A DNA stretch of 64,000 bases from Cocos nucifera. Taxonomy: Eukaryota > Streptophyta > Magnoliopsida > Arecales > Arecaceae. Within the stretch, counting starts at the first letter, position 1, and every line of letters starts with the position of its first letter. Shown piece after piece: positions 49,574 to 60,904 of this stretch. Under the pieces are notes generated by a model. That model was not told the origin of the DNA. It was given only the letters and a program-made list of their open reading frames with translations, and did no database searches. The translations under genes and the position numbers were made by a program. The stretch lies in NCBI GenBank assembly GCA_006176705.1, contig QRFJ01003334.1, positions 248,001 to 312,000 of the forward strand, written 5' to 3'.

Positions 49574-51463
49574 AATACTAAATTGCATGATGAAAAATTG
49601 GCATGGGCATTTTTCATCTTTGTAGAATTTTTATTAAAATAGAATGAACTTTCCATCTTTTCTTAAGTACAACTTATTTCTAAAAGCTCCATATTAGAGC
49701 TTTTATCTAATAGACATTTTTAGCTTTTAAAGGAAAGTAGAAATATGTTTAAAAATTTTACTAAATACATCAAAATCATTTTTGTTTAGAACAACATTAT
49801 TTGAAAGAAAAAAAAAAGAAATCTAATATATTGACCACTAAGAGTTAAGTTTCTCAAACCTCACCACTAGATATACCCTACAGTGCTAAGAAGGCAAAAT
49901 GGTGCATATAGTATTGTTGTTGCTTGGGAGTTGAACGACCGATCTTGCTTAGAGTTACTAGAGTGACCTATAAAATAAGTCCGAGCCGAAAGATTTTACT
50001 CTGGTAAGGATCCTTCAATACTCAAGTCAGTAGAGAATAATAGTGCAACGAGTTCTATGAGAAAGATTTCTTGCTTTCCTGGATGCTCAAGGCTTATAAA
50101 ATTTGTAGGAAAGATGTCTCGCAAACGCTGTGTTGTTCCATTAATCTTGGAGCATGAATCACGTCGTTCTAGTATTATGGCCTTTTTTTGTTCTCCTAGA
50201 ATGAGGAGGTCGTTGCTGGCATGATCAGGATGCTTTATTTGTTTCTATAAGATTAGATGGAGTGGGTAACTGTTCGATTATAATTGAACTATAGCTAGAT
50301 CAACACTTATCCACAAAAAGAATCACCACGCATGCTGAGGGATTATTTGTTTGAGGTAGCCAAGGGGACCTAAGTGCTGGACGAGCTATCATTAAAGAAA
50401 ATAGCGTGGGTGTACACCTCAGTTCGGCTTTTAGGTCAGAGGGTGTGAGGATAACTCCTTTTCCTTGAAGCATTGGTGCCTCTACATTGATCTATGGTAT
50501 CTTGGTCACTAGCATGACTGATCCGAAATATTTACATTACTACCACAATACTATCCCCTAGTACTAAGTATGAGAATCAAGCAAAATGACTATTTATAAA
50601 TAATACCTCAGATCCGATAATGTGCACTTTTGCTTTTAACTGCACTTTTTGGTATTTAGGGACTGATGATGTCAGCTTGTCACGTGGGCTATATGAAATG
50701 GTCATGATTGGAGGGACCACTTGGCTGTTGGTCCTTTCAAAAATTTGATTTGAGAAATGACTTTTCATCTTCATCTTTCTTCTCTTAAATTTGCTCAGAA
50801 AGTGCGTTAAGAAGATGACTGCGACGATAGTACTTACTATTCTCTCCACCTTAGGCTCTTTTCGTAAGCTTCAGAAACAAGTTGGATCCTACATTATCGA
50901 GGATGTTGGAGTTGTCATCAATCCGAAAGAGATAGGCTACGACTATGCCCATTCTCTAGTTTCTGGAGATACTACTACTAAAGTTTTAGAGGTTGCTCAT
51001 TTGGCCGTGTTTCCTCCTATTCCAGTGAATGTGGGAGATGAAAATCTTTCTTTACAATGGTGAAAATTGTGATAGGGGTAGCCTTGTTGACTTCTTCAAA
51101 AGAAATTCCTACAAAGGATACCCCAGTAGGGGAAGTTCTTATAAAAAAAGCTTCCGATGGAGGAAATGGGGGTGATGGAAGTAGTTAGGCTTTCAAAACC
51201 AATCAAGATAACAACAATTAAGGATCTGTCGAAGTTGGAGGTTATTGGATCAGATCTACCTCCGATCGTGACTAAAATAGGATCTTCATAATTGGCGCCT
51301 TCTTCTTCTTCTACAGCGGGGAATCTTAGAACTGCGGTAGAATTTTTGAAGGATTTCCTCCCATCTGATGAAAAGCGAGCTTTGGACGGAGAGCTCAGCA
51401 CCAGATGATGGGTGCCCTAAAGTTCCTCACTCGGATAGGACATTACCTGATCAATTTTGCCGA

Positions 51464-52415
51464 TATTGGTACTGAATCTGATTGTCGTCGGATCCAGTTA
51501 GAGTGGAGGAGGACGAGGTCACTGTCGAAAATCTGTAAAATAAAATTTCATTCGAAGTCGATGGGGGTGGCTCTGATAGGATCCTCAGACGATCAAGTCA
51601 GCTCTTCTGGCCAACAGAAATGGAGTGCTCTAAAATGAGTTCGATAGAGTTTAGAGGAGGAGAGGAGAGCTTAAAGCTTAGAGTAAGCATATCTGGAGGG
51701 TCTTTTTTATAGGCGGAGCTTGTAGAGGGTTGATAGTGACAGCTGCAGCTATCTGACAGTAGGCCGCTCGATGTCTGACGGAGTCAGTCATGGAGGGAGG
51801 TGCCGTCTGCAGCACCGTTTGCAACTGATTGATTGTAACAACCATCATCGTCTGGTAGCAGGTCGCTGTCGCCTGCAGCAGACTGATGGCGATCGTTCAT
51901 CGAGATTTAATGATTGTAGCATGAGAAAGCAGGCATTGGTTGGTGGACTTCGGCATATATCAATTTCAGAGAAGTTCAGACTCCTGAAGGGGATACGTCT
52001 GATGGGATTATCCAAGAGCAAACCGCTGGAGGAATTCGATTGAGGAAGAAGTCCTGGAGAAGTTCGGCTCCTGAAGAAGTTCGATCAAAAGAAAAGCTCG
52101 GAAGGAGTTTGGCTCCCATAGGCATCTGACTGGAGGGGCACGGAGAGAGTTCAACTCTCGTGGGAGTCCGACTGGAGCTCGACGGCTGAGGAGTTCGGCA
52201 GGCTGAAGAAGTTCGGCAAAGATCAGATCGGTTGAAGGAGTTCTACAAAGTTTGGCGGGCTGAAGAAGTTCGATAGAAACCAGGCAGACTGAAGAAGTTC
52301 GACCAGCTGAAGGAATTCGACTAAAACTCATCCATTGAAGCTCTTCCATGGCTACCGATTGCATTAGGCTGAGCATCGAACTGAACTTCGATAGGAGAGG
52401 AGTTTATCCCTAACA
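51464..52415 (-). repeat. 3' LTR of element M
   Basis: It is the reverse complement of the P LTRs. Landmarks on the plus strand are CTGAATCTGATTGTCG at the left, AAAATGGAGTGCTC-type words, a reverse TATA (TTTTTTATAGGC, about 51705) and GGAGTTTATCCCTAACA at the right. Confidence 0.88.
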
Positions 52416-52639
52416 ATAGTTCCCCCTAATCCTAAGTTCGAAACTCGAAGAAAGAAAGTACAGAAAAGACAACTATCGAAGTCCTCTTTTGGGCTCTGTG
52501 TCGATTAGAGTTGAAGCTCAAGGGAGATCTCATCTCCGATAAATATTGATGCTGAAGTTGAAGCTCGAAGGAGATCTCATCTCCAGTCGAGATGGAAGTA
52601 GACCTTCTCTCCTGTGATTGAGGTCGGAGGTTGAGCACC

Positions 52640-54040
52640 TCGGGGGCGATATTGTCCCCAGTATTCGAGGCTACTTAGAGGAGATCTTATCTCTTACAGC
52701 CGAGGTTGACTCGAGAGAGATCTTATCTTCTGTAGCTAAGGTTAATACAAGCGCTCGAAAGATATCCAATCTCTAGTCGAGGTTGATACGAGCACTCGAA
52801 AGAGATCTTATCTCCTGCAGTCGAGGTTGATACGGGCGCTCGAAAGAAATCTGATCTTTGATCGAGGTTGACTCGATCGCTCGAAAGAGATCTTACCTAT
52901 GGTCGAGGTTGACGTGGTCGCTCGAAAGAAATCTTATCTCTAGTCGAGATTATCTCGATCACTCGAAAGAGATCTTATCTCTAGCCGAGGTTGTCACGGA
53001 CGCTCGAAAGAGATCTTATCTCTAGCTGAGGTTATCACGGGCGCTCGAGAGAAATCTTATCTTTGGCCGAGGTTGTCTCGATCGCTCAGAAAAGATCTTA
53101 TCTCTAGTCGAGATTGTCTTGATCGCTTGGGAGAGATCTTATCTCTAGCCGAGGTCGGCCCGGACCCTCGAAGGTGATCTTATCTCCTGCAGCTGAGATT
53201 GTTGCAGGTGCTCGAAGGAGATCTAATCTCCTACAATCGAGATCGGTCCGAACCCTCGGAAAAGATCTTATCTCCTGTAGTCGAGATTGTTATGGACGCT
53301 CGAAAGAGATCTTATCTTCCTGCAGTCGAGGTTGATGCGGACGCTCGGAGGAGATCTTATCTCCTACAGTCGAGGTCAGCCCGGACCCTCAAGGAAGATC
53401 TTACCTCCTACGGTCGAGATTGTTGCGGACGCTCGGAGGAGATCTTATCTCCTGTAATCGAGGTTGGCCCGAACCCTCGGGGGAGATCTTATCTTCTACA
53501 GCCAAAGTTGTTTCGGACGCTTGAGGAAGATCTTATCTCCTACAATCGAGGTTGATGCGGGCGCTCGGGAGAGATCTTATCTCCTGCAGTCGAGGTCGGC
53601 CCGGACCCTCAGGGGAGATCTTATCTTCTATGGCCGAGGTTGTTGCGGGCGCTCGGAGGAGATCTTATCTTCTGCAGCCGAGATCGGCTCGGACTCTCAG
53701 GGGAGATCTTATCTCCTACGGTCGAGGTTGTTGTGGGCACTCGAAGGAGATGTTATCTCCTACAGCCGAGGTCAGTCTGGACCCTCAGGAAAGATCTTAT
53801 CTTCTGCAGCCGAGGTTGGCCTGGTTGCTCGGGAAAGATCTTATCTTCTATAGTCGAGGTTGTTGTGAATGCTCGGGGGAGATCTTATCTCCTATAGTTG
53901 AGGTCAGCCCGGATCCTCAGAAGAGATCTTATCTTCTGCGGTCGAGATTGATGTGGATGCTCGGAGAAGATCTTATCTCCTGCAGCTGAGGTTGGCCCAG
54001 ACCCTCAGAGGAGATCTTATCTCCTACAGTCGAGGTCGTA
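52640..54040. repeat. 44-bp palindromic minisatellite of element M
   Basis: About 30 units; the left units are shorter and more diverged, the right ones regular at 44 bp. Each unit holds GGAGATCTTATCTCC, an inverted repeat around CTT, followed by TxCAGTCGAGGTxGxxGCGGxCGCTCG. Because 44 is not a multiple of three, the reading phase shifts each unit. The same DNA then reads RSYLL, GDLIS and EILSP in turn, leaving all three frames open over long distances. It is not a gene. Confidence 0.95.
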
Positions 54041-54650
54041 GGACTTTGGTCGGCTCATGTTAGGATGAGATTCTCCTCCTATTCCTAACACGGTAACTAT
54101 TGACTGCTTCTTCCCTGTCATCATATAGTTTTTGCATCCAAAAATAATATTGTTAAAATGGAAGAATTTTACCGAAAGAATGTTACTAGCAGCACATCCC
54201 CGAATTTTTTATTTCAGGATCGTAGGGATGTTGTTCCTCCGAGTTTCCTCGGACAGTAAGTCCCAGGCCAGACGACCTCCTCTATCTCATGTTGGTCATC
54301 TCAATTTGGAGCAAGCTTCTCTTGACTTTGTCGCTGGAAGATGATAGCCCACCGAAGTGCCAAGCCCTCAAAGATTGCGTCAATGATGTCGGGAGGCGGT
54401 CAATCTCCTTATCGTCCCTCCCTCATTGGTGGTTCTAGCTTCTGAGGGGAGGACATCTTCGCATCCTTCGATCGAAACTTTCTTGATGACGAGCTCGAGG
54501 AGTTCGGACCTCTTGCGCTGGGGAGGCCATAAGCGCGGCCGAACTTCATTCTGCCCTCCTGTGAAACCTTCTGAGGGAGAACTTCATGCCCCTTATTTCT
54601 CCTTCCTAAGGACGATTGGCATGCTAGGTCAAATGCTCTTCCTTAAGGAT

Positions 54651-55556
54651 TGTTGGGGATAAACTCCTCTCCCATCGAAGTTCAGTTCGATGCTCGGCCT
54701 AATGCAACCAGTAGCCATGGAAGAGCTTCAGCGGACGAGTTTTAGCCAAACTCCTTCAACTGATCAAAGTTTGCATAACTTCTTCAGCCAACCTGATCTT
54801 TGCCAAACTTCTTTAGCCTACCGAACTCCTCAACCGTCAAGCTCCAGTCGGACTCCCACGAGAGTCGAACTCTCTCCACGCCCCTCCAATCGAATGCCCA
54901 TGAGAGCCAAACTTCTTCCGAGCTTCCCTTTCGATCGAACTCCTCTAGGAGCTGAACTTCTTCAGAACTTCTTCCTCAGTCGGATTCCTCTAGTAGATTG
55001 CTCTCGGATAATTTCATCAGATGTATCTCCTTCAGGAGTTTGAACTCCTCTGAAATCGATATATATCGAAGTCCACCAACCAATGCCTGCTTTCTCATAG
55101 CTACGACCATTAAATCTCGATGAATGATTGCCATCAGTCTGCTGCAGACGACAGCAATCCACTACCAGACGATGATGGCTGTCATAATTAATCAGTTGCA
55201 GACAGTGCTGCAGATGGTGCCTCCCTCCATGACTGACTCCGTCAGACCTCGAGCGGCTCACTGTCTCGTAGCTGCAGCTGTCACCATCAATCCTCTACAA
55301 GCTCCGCCTATAAAAAGGATCCTCCAGATACGCTTACTCTAAGCTCTAAACTCTCCTCTCCTCCTCTAAACTCTACCGAACTCATTCCAGAGCACTCCAT
55401 TTTTATTGGTCAGAAGAGCTGACTTGATCGTCGGAGGGTCCTATCGAAGCCACCACCACCAGCTCCGGATGGAACTTTATTTTGTAGATCTCCGACGGTG
55501 ATCTCATCCTCCTCCACTCCAGTTGGATCCAACGATAACCAGATTCGACACCAACA
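54651..55556 (+). repeat. 5' LTR of element P
   Basis: It has a TATA box CCTATAAAAAGGATCC (about 55309) followed by CTCTAAGCTC/CTCTCCTC, typical of an R start. It is about 45 bp shorter than the other three copies because one internal AACTTCTTCAGCC-type repeat unit is missing near 54770-54830. Confidence 0.9.
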
Positions 55557-55686
55557 GAAGGGCCATCTCTATTCTTGAGGTATTCTTGAGCCCCCTTGTT
55601 CTTAAAGGAGTGCTCAACGATGATTTCTCTCTTTTCTCTCTGGAGATCTCTTTTGTTTCTTTTTAGAGTTCTTTTTCGAGAAAGAA

Positions 55687-56350
55687 TGCCTCCCAAGAGA
55701 GCTTCGACTCAGTGATCGGCGGCCTCCGTGCTAGGTCCATCTGCTTTCGCTTCAGCTTCGGTAATTCAGGTTCCATCTAAAGCCACCATAGATACAGAGC
55801 AGTTCAACCTGCTGGTCCAGCAGGTTCGTGGCCTCGTCGAGATGATGCAGGCCATGCGACAGCCTCCGATGGCAACTTTGCCAGCAAATCCATCATCAGG
55901 ATATCAGAAATCGATCTTAAGAAAGAGCATTTGGTCTAGCATGCCAATCATCCTTAGGAAGAAGAAACAAGGGGCATGAAGTTCTTCCCCAGAAGATTTT
56001 ACAAGAGGATGGAATGAAGTTCGACCACGCTCACGACCTTCCCAGCGCAAGAGGTCCGAACTCCTTCTCGAGTTCGTCATCAAGGAAGCTCCGATCGAAG
56101 GATGCGAAGAAGTCCTCCCCCCTAGAAGCTAAAACCACCAATGACGGAGGGACGACAAGAAGATCGACCGCCTTCCGACATCATCGACGCTATCTTCGGG
56201 GGCTTGGCGCTTCAATGGGCTATCATCTCCCAGCGACAAAGATAAGAGAAGCTTGCTCTAAATTGAGAAGGCCAGCATGAGATAGAGGAGGTCGTTCGGT
56301 CCAGGACTTACTGCCCAAGAAAACTCGGAGGAACAACGCCCCCACCACCC
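55687..56350 (+). pseudogene. gag-like stub of element P
   Basis: The ATG at 55687 opens MPPKRASTQ, then a stop; a second frame continues with QFNLLVQQVRGLVEMMQAMR, PANPSSGYQ and a basic tail to 55979. A further frame has PPSDIIDAIFGGLALQWAI near 56175-56230. It looks like the N-terminal and linker pieces of a gypsy gag without the capsid core, nucleocapsid or any pol. It may have been non-coding for long; stops are present in each frame. Confidence 0.55.
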
Positions 56351-56509
56351 TTAAACATGGAAAATTCAGAAATATGCTGCTAGCAACTTTTCTTTGGTAA
56401 AATTTTTCCATTTCAATAATATTATTTCTGAGTGCAAAAACTATGTGATGATAGAAAAGAAGCAGTCAATAGTTACCATGTTAGAAACAGGAGGAGAACC
56501 TCATCCTAG

Positions 56510-58440
56510 CATGAGCCGACCAAAATCCTACGACCTTGACTGTAGGAGATAAGATCTCCTCCGAGGGTCTGGACCAACCTCAGCTGCAGGAGATAAGATC
56601 TCCTCTGAGCGTACGTATCAACCTCAGCTGTAGGAGATAAGATCTCCTCTGAGGGTCTGGGCCAGTCTGGGCCAACCTCGACTGCAGGAGATAAGATCTC
56701 TCCCAAGCGTCCGCAACCTCGACTGAGGATAAGATCTCCCCCAAGCAACCGGACCAACCTCGGCTGCAAGAGATAAGATCTCTCCTGAGGGTCTAGGCCG
56801 ATCTCGATTAGGAGATAAGATCTCCTCTAAGCATCCGTAACAACCTCGGCCGTAGGAGATAAATCTTTCCTGAGGATCCGGGCCAACCTCGACTACAGAA
56901 GATAAGATCTCCCCCAACCGCCTGAATCAACCTTGACTGTAGGAGATAAGATCTCCCCCGAGCGTCCGCAATAACCTCGATCGTTAGGAGATAAGATCTT
57001 CTTTGAGGTCCGTATCGATCTCGACTGTAGGAGATAAGATTCCTCCGAGCGCCTGCATCAACCTCAGCTGTAGGAGGTAAGATCTCCTCCGAGTGTCCGC
57101 AATAATCTTGGCCTTAGGAAGATAAGATCTCCTCGAGCGCTCGGACCGACCTCGACTGCAGGAGATAAGATCTCTTTCGAGCGCCGCAACAACCTCGATC
57201 GTAGGAGATAAGATCTCCCCTGAGGGTCCAGGCTGATCGGACTGTAGGAGAAAGATTCTCCTCCGAGCGCCGCATCAACCTCGACTGCAGAAGATAATCT
57301 CCCCGAGCATCCACAACAACCTAACTGTAGGAGATAAGATCTCTCCTGAGGATCCGGACCGACCTCGACTGTAGAGATAAGATCTCTTCGAGCGTGTCCG
57401 CAACAACCTCGATCGTAGAAGATAAGATCTCTCCTGAAGATCCGAGCGATTTCGCTATAGGAGATAAGATCTCATCCGAGCACCCGCATCAACCTCGGTT
57501 GTAGAAGATAAGATCTCCTCCGAACATCCGCACCAAACTCGACTGCAGGAGATAAGATCTCCTCCGAGGATTCAGGCCGACCTCGACTGCAGGAGATAAG
57601 ATCTCCCCAAGCGTCCGCAACAATCTTGACCATAAGAGATAAGATCTCCCTTGAGGATCCAGACCGACCTCGACTGTAGGAGATAAGATCTCCCTTGAGA
57701 GTCCGAGCCGATCTCGACTGTAGGAGATAAGATCTCCTCCGAGAGTCTGGGCCGACCTCGACTGTAGGAGACAAGATCTTCCCCGAGCGTCGATAATAAC
57801 CTCGACTGTAGGAGATAAGATCTCCCCCGAGGGTCCGGACCAACCTCGGCTAGAGATAAGATCTCTTTCGAGCGATCGAGACAATCTTGGCAAGAGATAA
57901 GATCTCTTTCGAGTGACCAAGACAATCTTGACCAGAGATAAGATCTCTCCCGAGTGTCTGTGATAACCTCAGCTAGAGATAAGATCTCTTCCGAGCGATC
58001 GATACAACCTCGGCTACAGATAAGATCTCTTTCGAGCGCTCGTGACAACCTTGGCTAGAGATAAGATCTCTCCCTAGCGATCGAGACAACCTCGACTAGA
58101 GATAAGATCTCTTCCGAGCGACCACATCAACCTCGGCCATAGGTAAGATCTCTCCTGAGCGACCGAGTTAACCTCGATCAAAGATCAAATCTCTTTCGAG
58201 CACCCATATCAACCTCGATTACAGGAGATAAGATCTCCCTCGAGCGCCCGTATCAACCTCGATCAGAGATCGGATATCTTCCGAGCGCCTATATTAACCT
58301 CAGCTATAGAAGATAAGATCTCCTCCGAGTCAACCTCGACTGCAAGAGATAAGATCTCCCCCGAGTCAGCCTCGACTGCTGGGGACAATATCGCCCCCGA
58401 GGTGCTCAACCTTCGACCTCAATCATAAGAGATGAGGTCT
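56510..58440. repeat. 44-bp palindromic minisatellite of element P
   Basis: About 42 units of the same satellite as in M, in the opposite orientation (GGAGATAAGATCTCC). Units toward 57850-58300 are shorter, mirroring the short-unit end in M at 52700-53200, so the gradient existed before the copies diverged. Minus-strand open frames at 56506-58048 are repeat by-products. Confidence 0.95.
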
Positions 58441-58624
58441 ACTTCAACCTCAACTGAAGATGAGATCTCCCTCGAGCTTCAACTTCAGCATTAATTTTGG
58501 TCGAAGATGAGATCTCCCCCAAGCTTCAACTCTAATCGGCACAGAGCCTAGAAAAGGACTTCGGCAGTCGCCTTTTCTGCACACCCTTCCTTCGAATTTC
58601 GAACTTGAAAGTGGGAAAAACTAT

Positions 58625-59574
58625 TGTTGGGGATAAATTCCTCTCTTATCGAAGTTCAGTTCGATGCTCAGCCTAATGCAATCGGTAGTCACGAAAGAGC
58701 TTCAGTGGATGAGTTTTAGTCGAATCTTCAATCGATCGAACTTCTTCAGCCTATTTGGTCCCTGTCAAACTCCTTCAATCGACCAAACTTTGTAGAACTC
58801 CTTCAGCCGATCTGATCTTTGCCAAACTTCTTCAGTCTGTCGAACTCCTCAGCCATCGAGCTCACTCGAACTCCCATGAGAGCCAAACTCTCTCTACGTC
58901 CCTCCAGCCGGATGCCTACGGGAGCCGAACTCCATCCGAGCTTTTCTTTCGGTCGAACTCCTCTAGGAGCTGAACTTCTCCAAGACTTCTTCCTCAGTCG
59001 GATTCCTTCAGTGGATTGCTCTCGGATAATCCCATCAGACATATCTCCTTCGGGAGTCCAAACTCCTCTGAAATCGATATATGCTGAAGTCCACCAACCA
59101 ACGTCTACTTTCTCACAACTATGATCATTAAATCTCGACGAACGATCGCCATCAATTTGCTGTAGGTGACAGCGATCCGCTACCAGGCAGTGATGGCTGT
59201 CACAATCAATCAGTTGTAGGAGGTACTGCAGACGGTGCCTCCCTTCATGACTGACTCCACCAGACCTCGAGCGGTCCACTGTCAGACAGCTATAGCTATC
59301 ACCATCAACCTTCTATAAGCTCTGCCTATAAAAAGGACCCTCTAGATATGCTTACTCTAAGCTCTAAGCTCTCCTCTCTTCTTCTGAACTCTACCGAACT
59401 CATTTCAGAGCACTCCATTTCTGTTAGTCAGAAGAGCTGACTTGATCGTCGAAGGATCCTATCGGAACCACCCCCATCGACTCCAGACGGAACTTTATTT
59501 TATAGATCTCCGACGGTGACCTCATCCTCCTCCACTCCAGGTGGATCCAATGACCATAAGATTCGACACTAACA
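58625..59574 (+). repeat. 3' LTR of element P
   Basis: It is preceded by the purine-rich GAAAGTGGGAAAAACTAT, very like the tracts before the 3' LTRs of Tat elements A and B. TATA box CCTATAAAAAGGACCC is at about 59326. It ends ATTCGACACTAACA. Confidence 0.9.
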
Positions 59575-59951
59575 AGGTCGATTCCTGACATTCTGATGGT
59601 GGGTTTGCTGACAAAGTCATCGTCGAAGACTATCGCACGATCTGCATCATCTCGGTGAGGTCACGAACCTACTAGATCAGTAGGTTAAACTACTCCGCAT
59701 CTACGGTGGCTTCAGATGAAACCTAGGTTGCTGGGACTGAAGCGGGAGCAGATGGACCTAGCATGGAGGTCATCAATCGTCGAGTCAAAGCTCTCTTGGG
59801 AGGTATTCTTTCTTGGAAAAGAACTCTAAAGAGGAAGAAGAGAGATCTCTGGAGAGAAAAAAGGTAAATCATCATTGAGCACTCCTTTAAGAATAAGGGA
59901 GCCTCAAAAATACCTCAAGAATAGAGGCAACCCTTCCTCTAGCGCCAATTC

Positions 59952-60904
59952 TATTGGTGCCGAATCTGATTATCATCAGATCCAACTAGAGTGGAGGAGG
60001 ATGAGGTCACTATCGAAGACCTGCAAAATAAAATTCTATCCAGAGCCAATGGGGGTGGCTCCGGTAGGATCCTTCGATGATCAAGTCAATTCTTCTGGCC
60101 AATAGAAATGGAGTGCTCTGAAATGAGTTCGATAGAGTTTAGAGGAGGAGAGAAGAGCTTAGAGCTTAGAGTAAGCGTATCTAGATGGTTCTTTTTATAG
60201 GTGAAGCTTGTAGAAGATTGATGATGACAGCTGCAGCTGTTTGACAGTGGATCACTCGAGGTCTGACGGAGTCAGTCATGGAGGAAGGCATCATCTGCAG
60301 CACCGTTTGCAACTGATTGATTATGACAGCCATCACTGTCTGATAGCGGATCATTGTCGCCTACAGTAGACTGATGGCGATTATTCGTTGAGATTTAATG
60401 GTCATAGCTGTGAGAAAGCAAGCGTTGGTTAGTGGACTTCGGCATATATCGATTCCAGTGGAGTTCGAATTCTTGAAGGAGATACGTCTGATAGAATTAT
60501 CTGGAAGCAATCCACTGGAGAAATCCGACTGAGTGAGAAGTTCTAAAGAAGTTCGGCTCCTAGAGGAGTTCGATCGAAAAGAAAGCTCAGAAGGAGTTCG
60601 GCTCTCATAGGCATCCGATTGGAGGGATGCGGAGAGAGTTCGACTCTCATAGGAGTCCGACTGGAGCTCGACGGCTGAGAAGTTTGGCAGGCTGAAGAAG
60701 TTCAGTAAAGATCAGGCTGGCTGAAGGAGTTCTGCAAAGTTCGACCGACTGAAGGAGTTCGACAGGGATCAGGCAGGCTGAAGAAGTTCAGTCGGCTGAA
60801 GGAGTTCGACTAAAACTCGTCCGCTAAAGCTTTTCTGTGACTATCGATTGTATTAGGCTGAGCATCGAACTGAACTTCGATAGGAGAGGGGTTTATCCCC
60901 AACA
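59952..60904 (-). repeat. 5' LTR of element M
   Basis: Read on the minus strand it starts TGTTGGGGATAAACC and ends GATTCGGCACCAATA. Its internal neighbour is the primer site with TTGGCGCTAGAGGAAGG. It is nearly the same length as the 3' LTR of M (953 and 952 bp). Confidence 0.9.

Larger units (their letters stand above)
47809..50570. other. Gene-free stretch with simple repeats
   Basis: No protein-like frame was found. It contains the composite microsatellite at 48462-48571 and an AT-rich repeat at 49543-49573. From about 49900 to 50570 the base composition and wording resemble the upstream region of the following retroelement-like gene (a leader or LTR piece), but no LTR boundary could be set. 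Confidence 0.5.
54651..59574 (+). mobile_element. Element P: same family as M, plus strand, nested inside M
   Basis: The LTRs are 54651-55556 and 58625-59574 (TGTTGGGGATAAA... CxCxAACA). The internal part (55557-58624) holds a gag-like stub and about 42 units of the 44-bp minisatellite. On both sides the flanking DNA is the internal region of M in reverse. The stretch at 54570-54650 equals the reverse of P's own 55905-55985, and 59575-59950 equals the reverse of P's 55557-55905. P therefore inserted into M head-on. The flanks AGGAT and AGGTC share only AGG, so the duplication has decayed or the ends moved. The primer site after its 5' LTR is largely deleted (only GAAGGG remains). Confidence 0.87.
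51464..60904 (-). mobile_element. Element M: non-autonomous LTR retrotransposon, minus strand, containing element P
   Basis: The 5' LTR is 60904-59952 and the 3' LTR 52415-51464, both about 950 bp, of the form TGTTGGGGATAAAC...CCAATA. Next to the 5' LTR lies the primer site TTGGCGCTAGAGGAAGG (59950-59932, minus). The internal part is about 2.6 kb without P: a gag-like stub and a 44-bp minisatellite, with no protease, RT or integrase. A purine tract (GAGG-free start, GGGGGAAC) precedes the 3' LTR. The flanks are GCCGA (left) and GCCAG (right), a plausible mutated target duplication. The host reading frame is continuous across the insertion. Confidence 0.88.

Noticed and set aside
53199..53989. 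Overlapping long open frames in the 44-bp array (and the minus-strand ones at 56506-58048)
   Set aside because: They come from repetition of the same DNA in rotating phase; no start context, no family, all frames open at once.
52640..58440. CRISPR-like appearance of regularly spaced 44-bp repeats
   Set aside because: The spacers are themselves repeated, the unit is a tandem minisatellite inside LTR elements, and the context is a plant nuclear genome.
51464..60904. M as a DNA transposon with long terminal inverted repeats
   Set aside because: Although outer and inner 0.9-kb repeats are inverted relative to each other, each pair of direct repeats has LTR marks (TGTTG...CAACA, TATA box, primer site, purine tract), so nested LTR elements explain it better.
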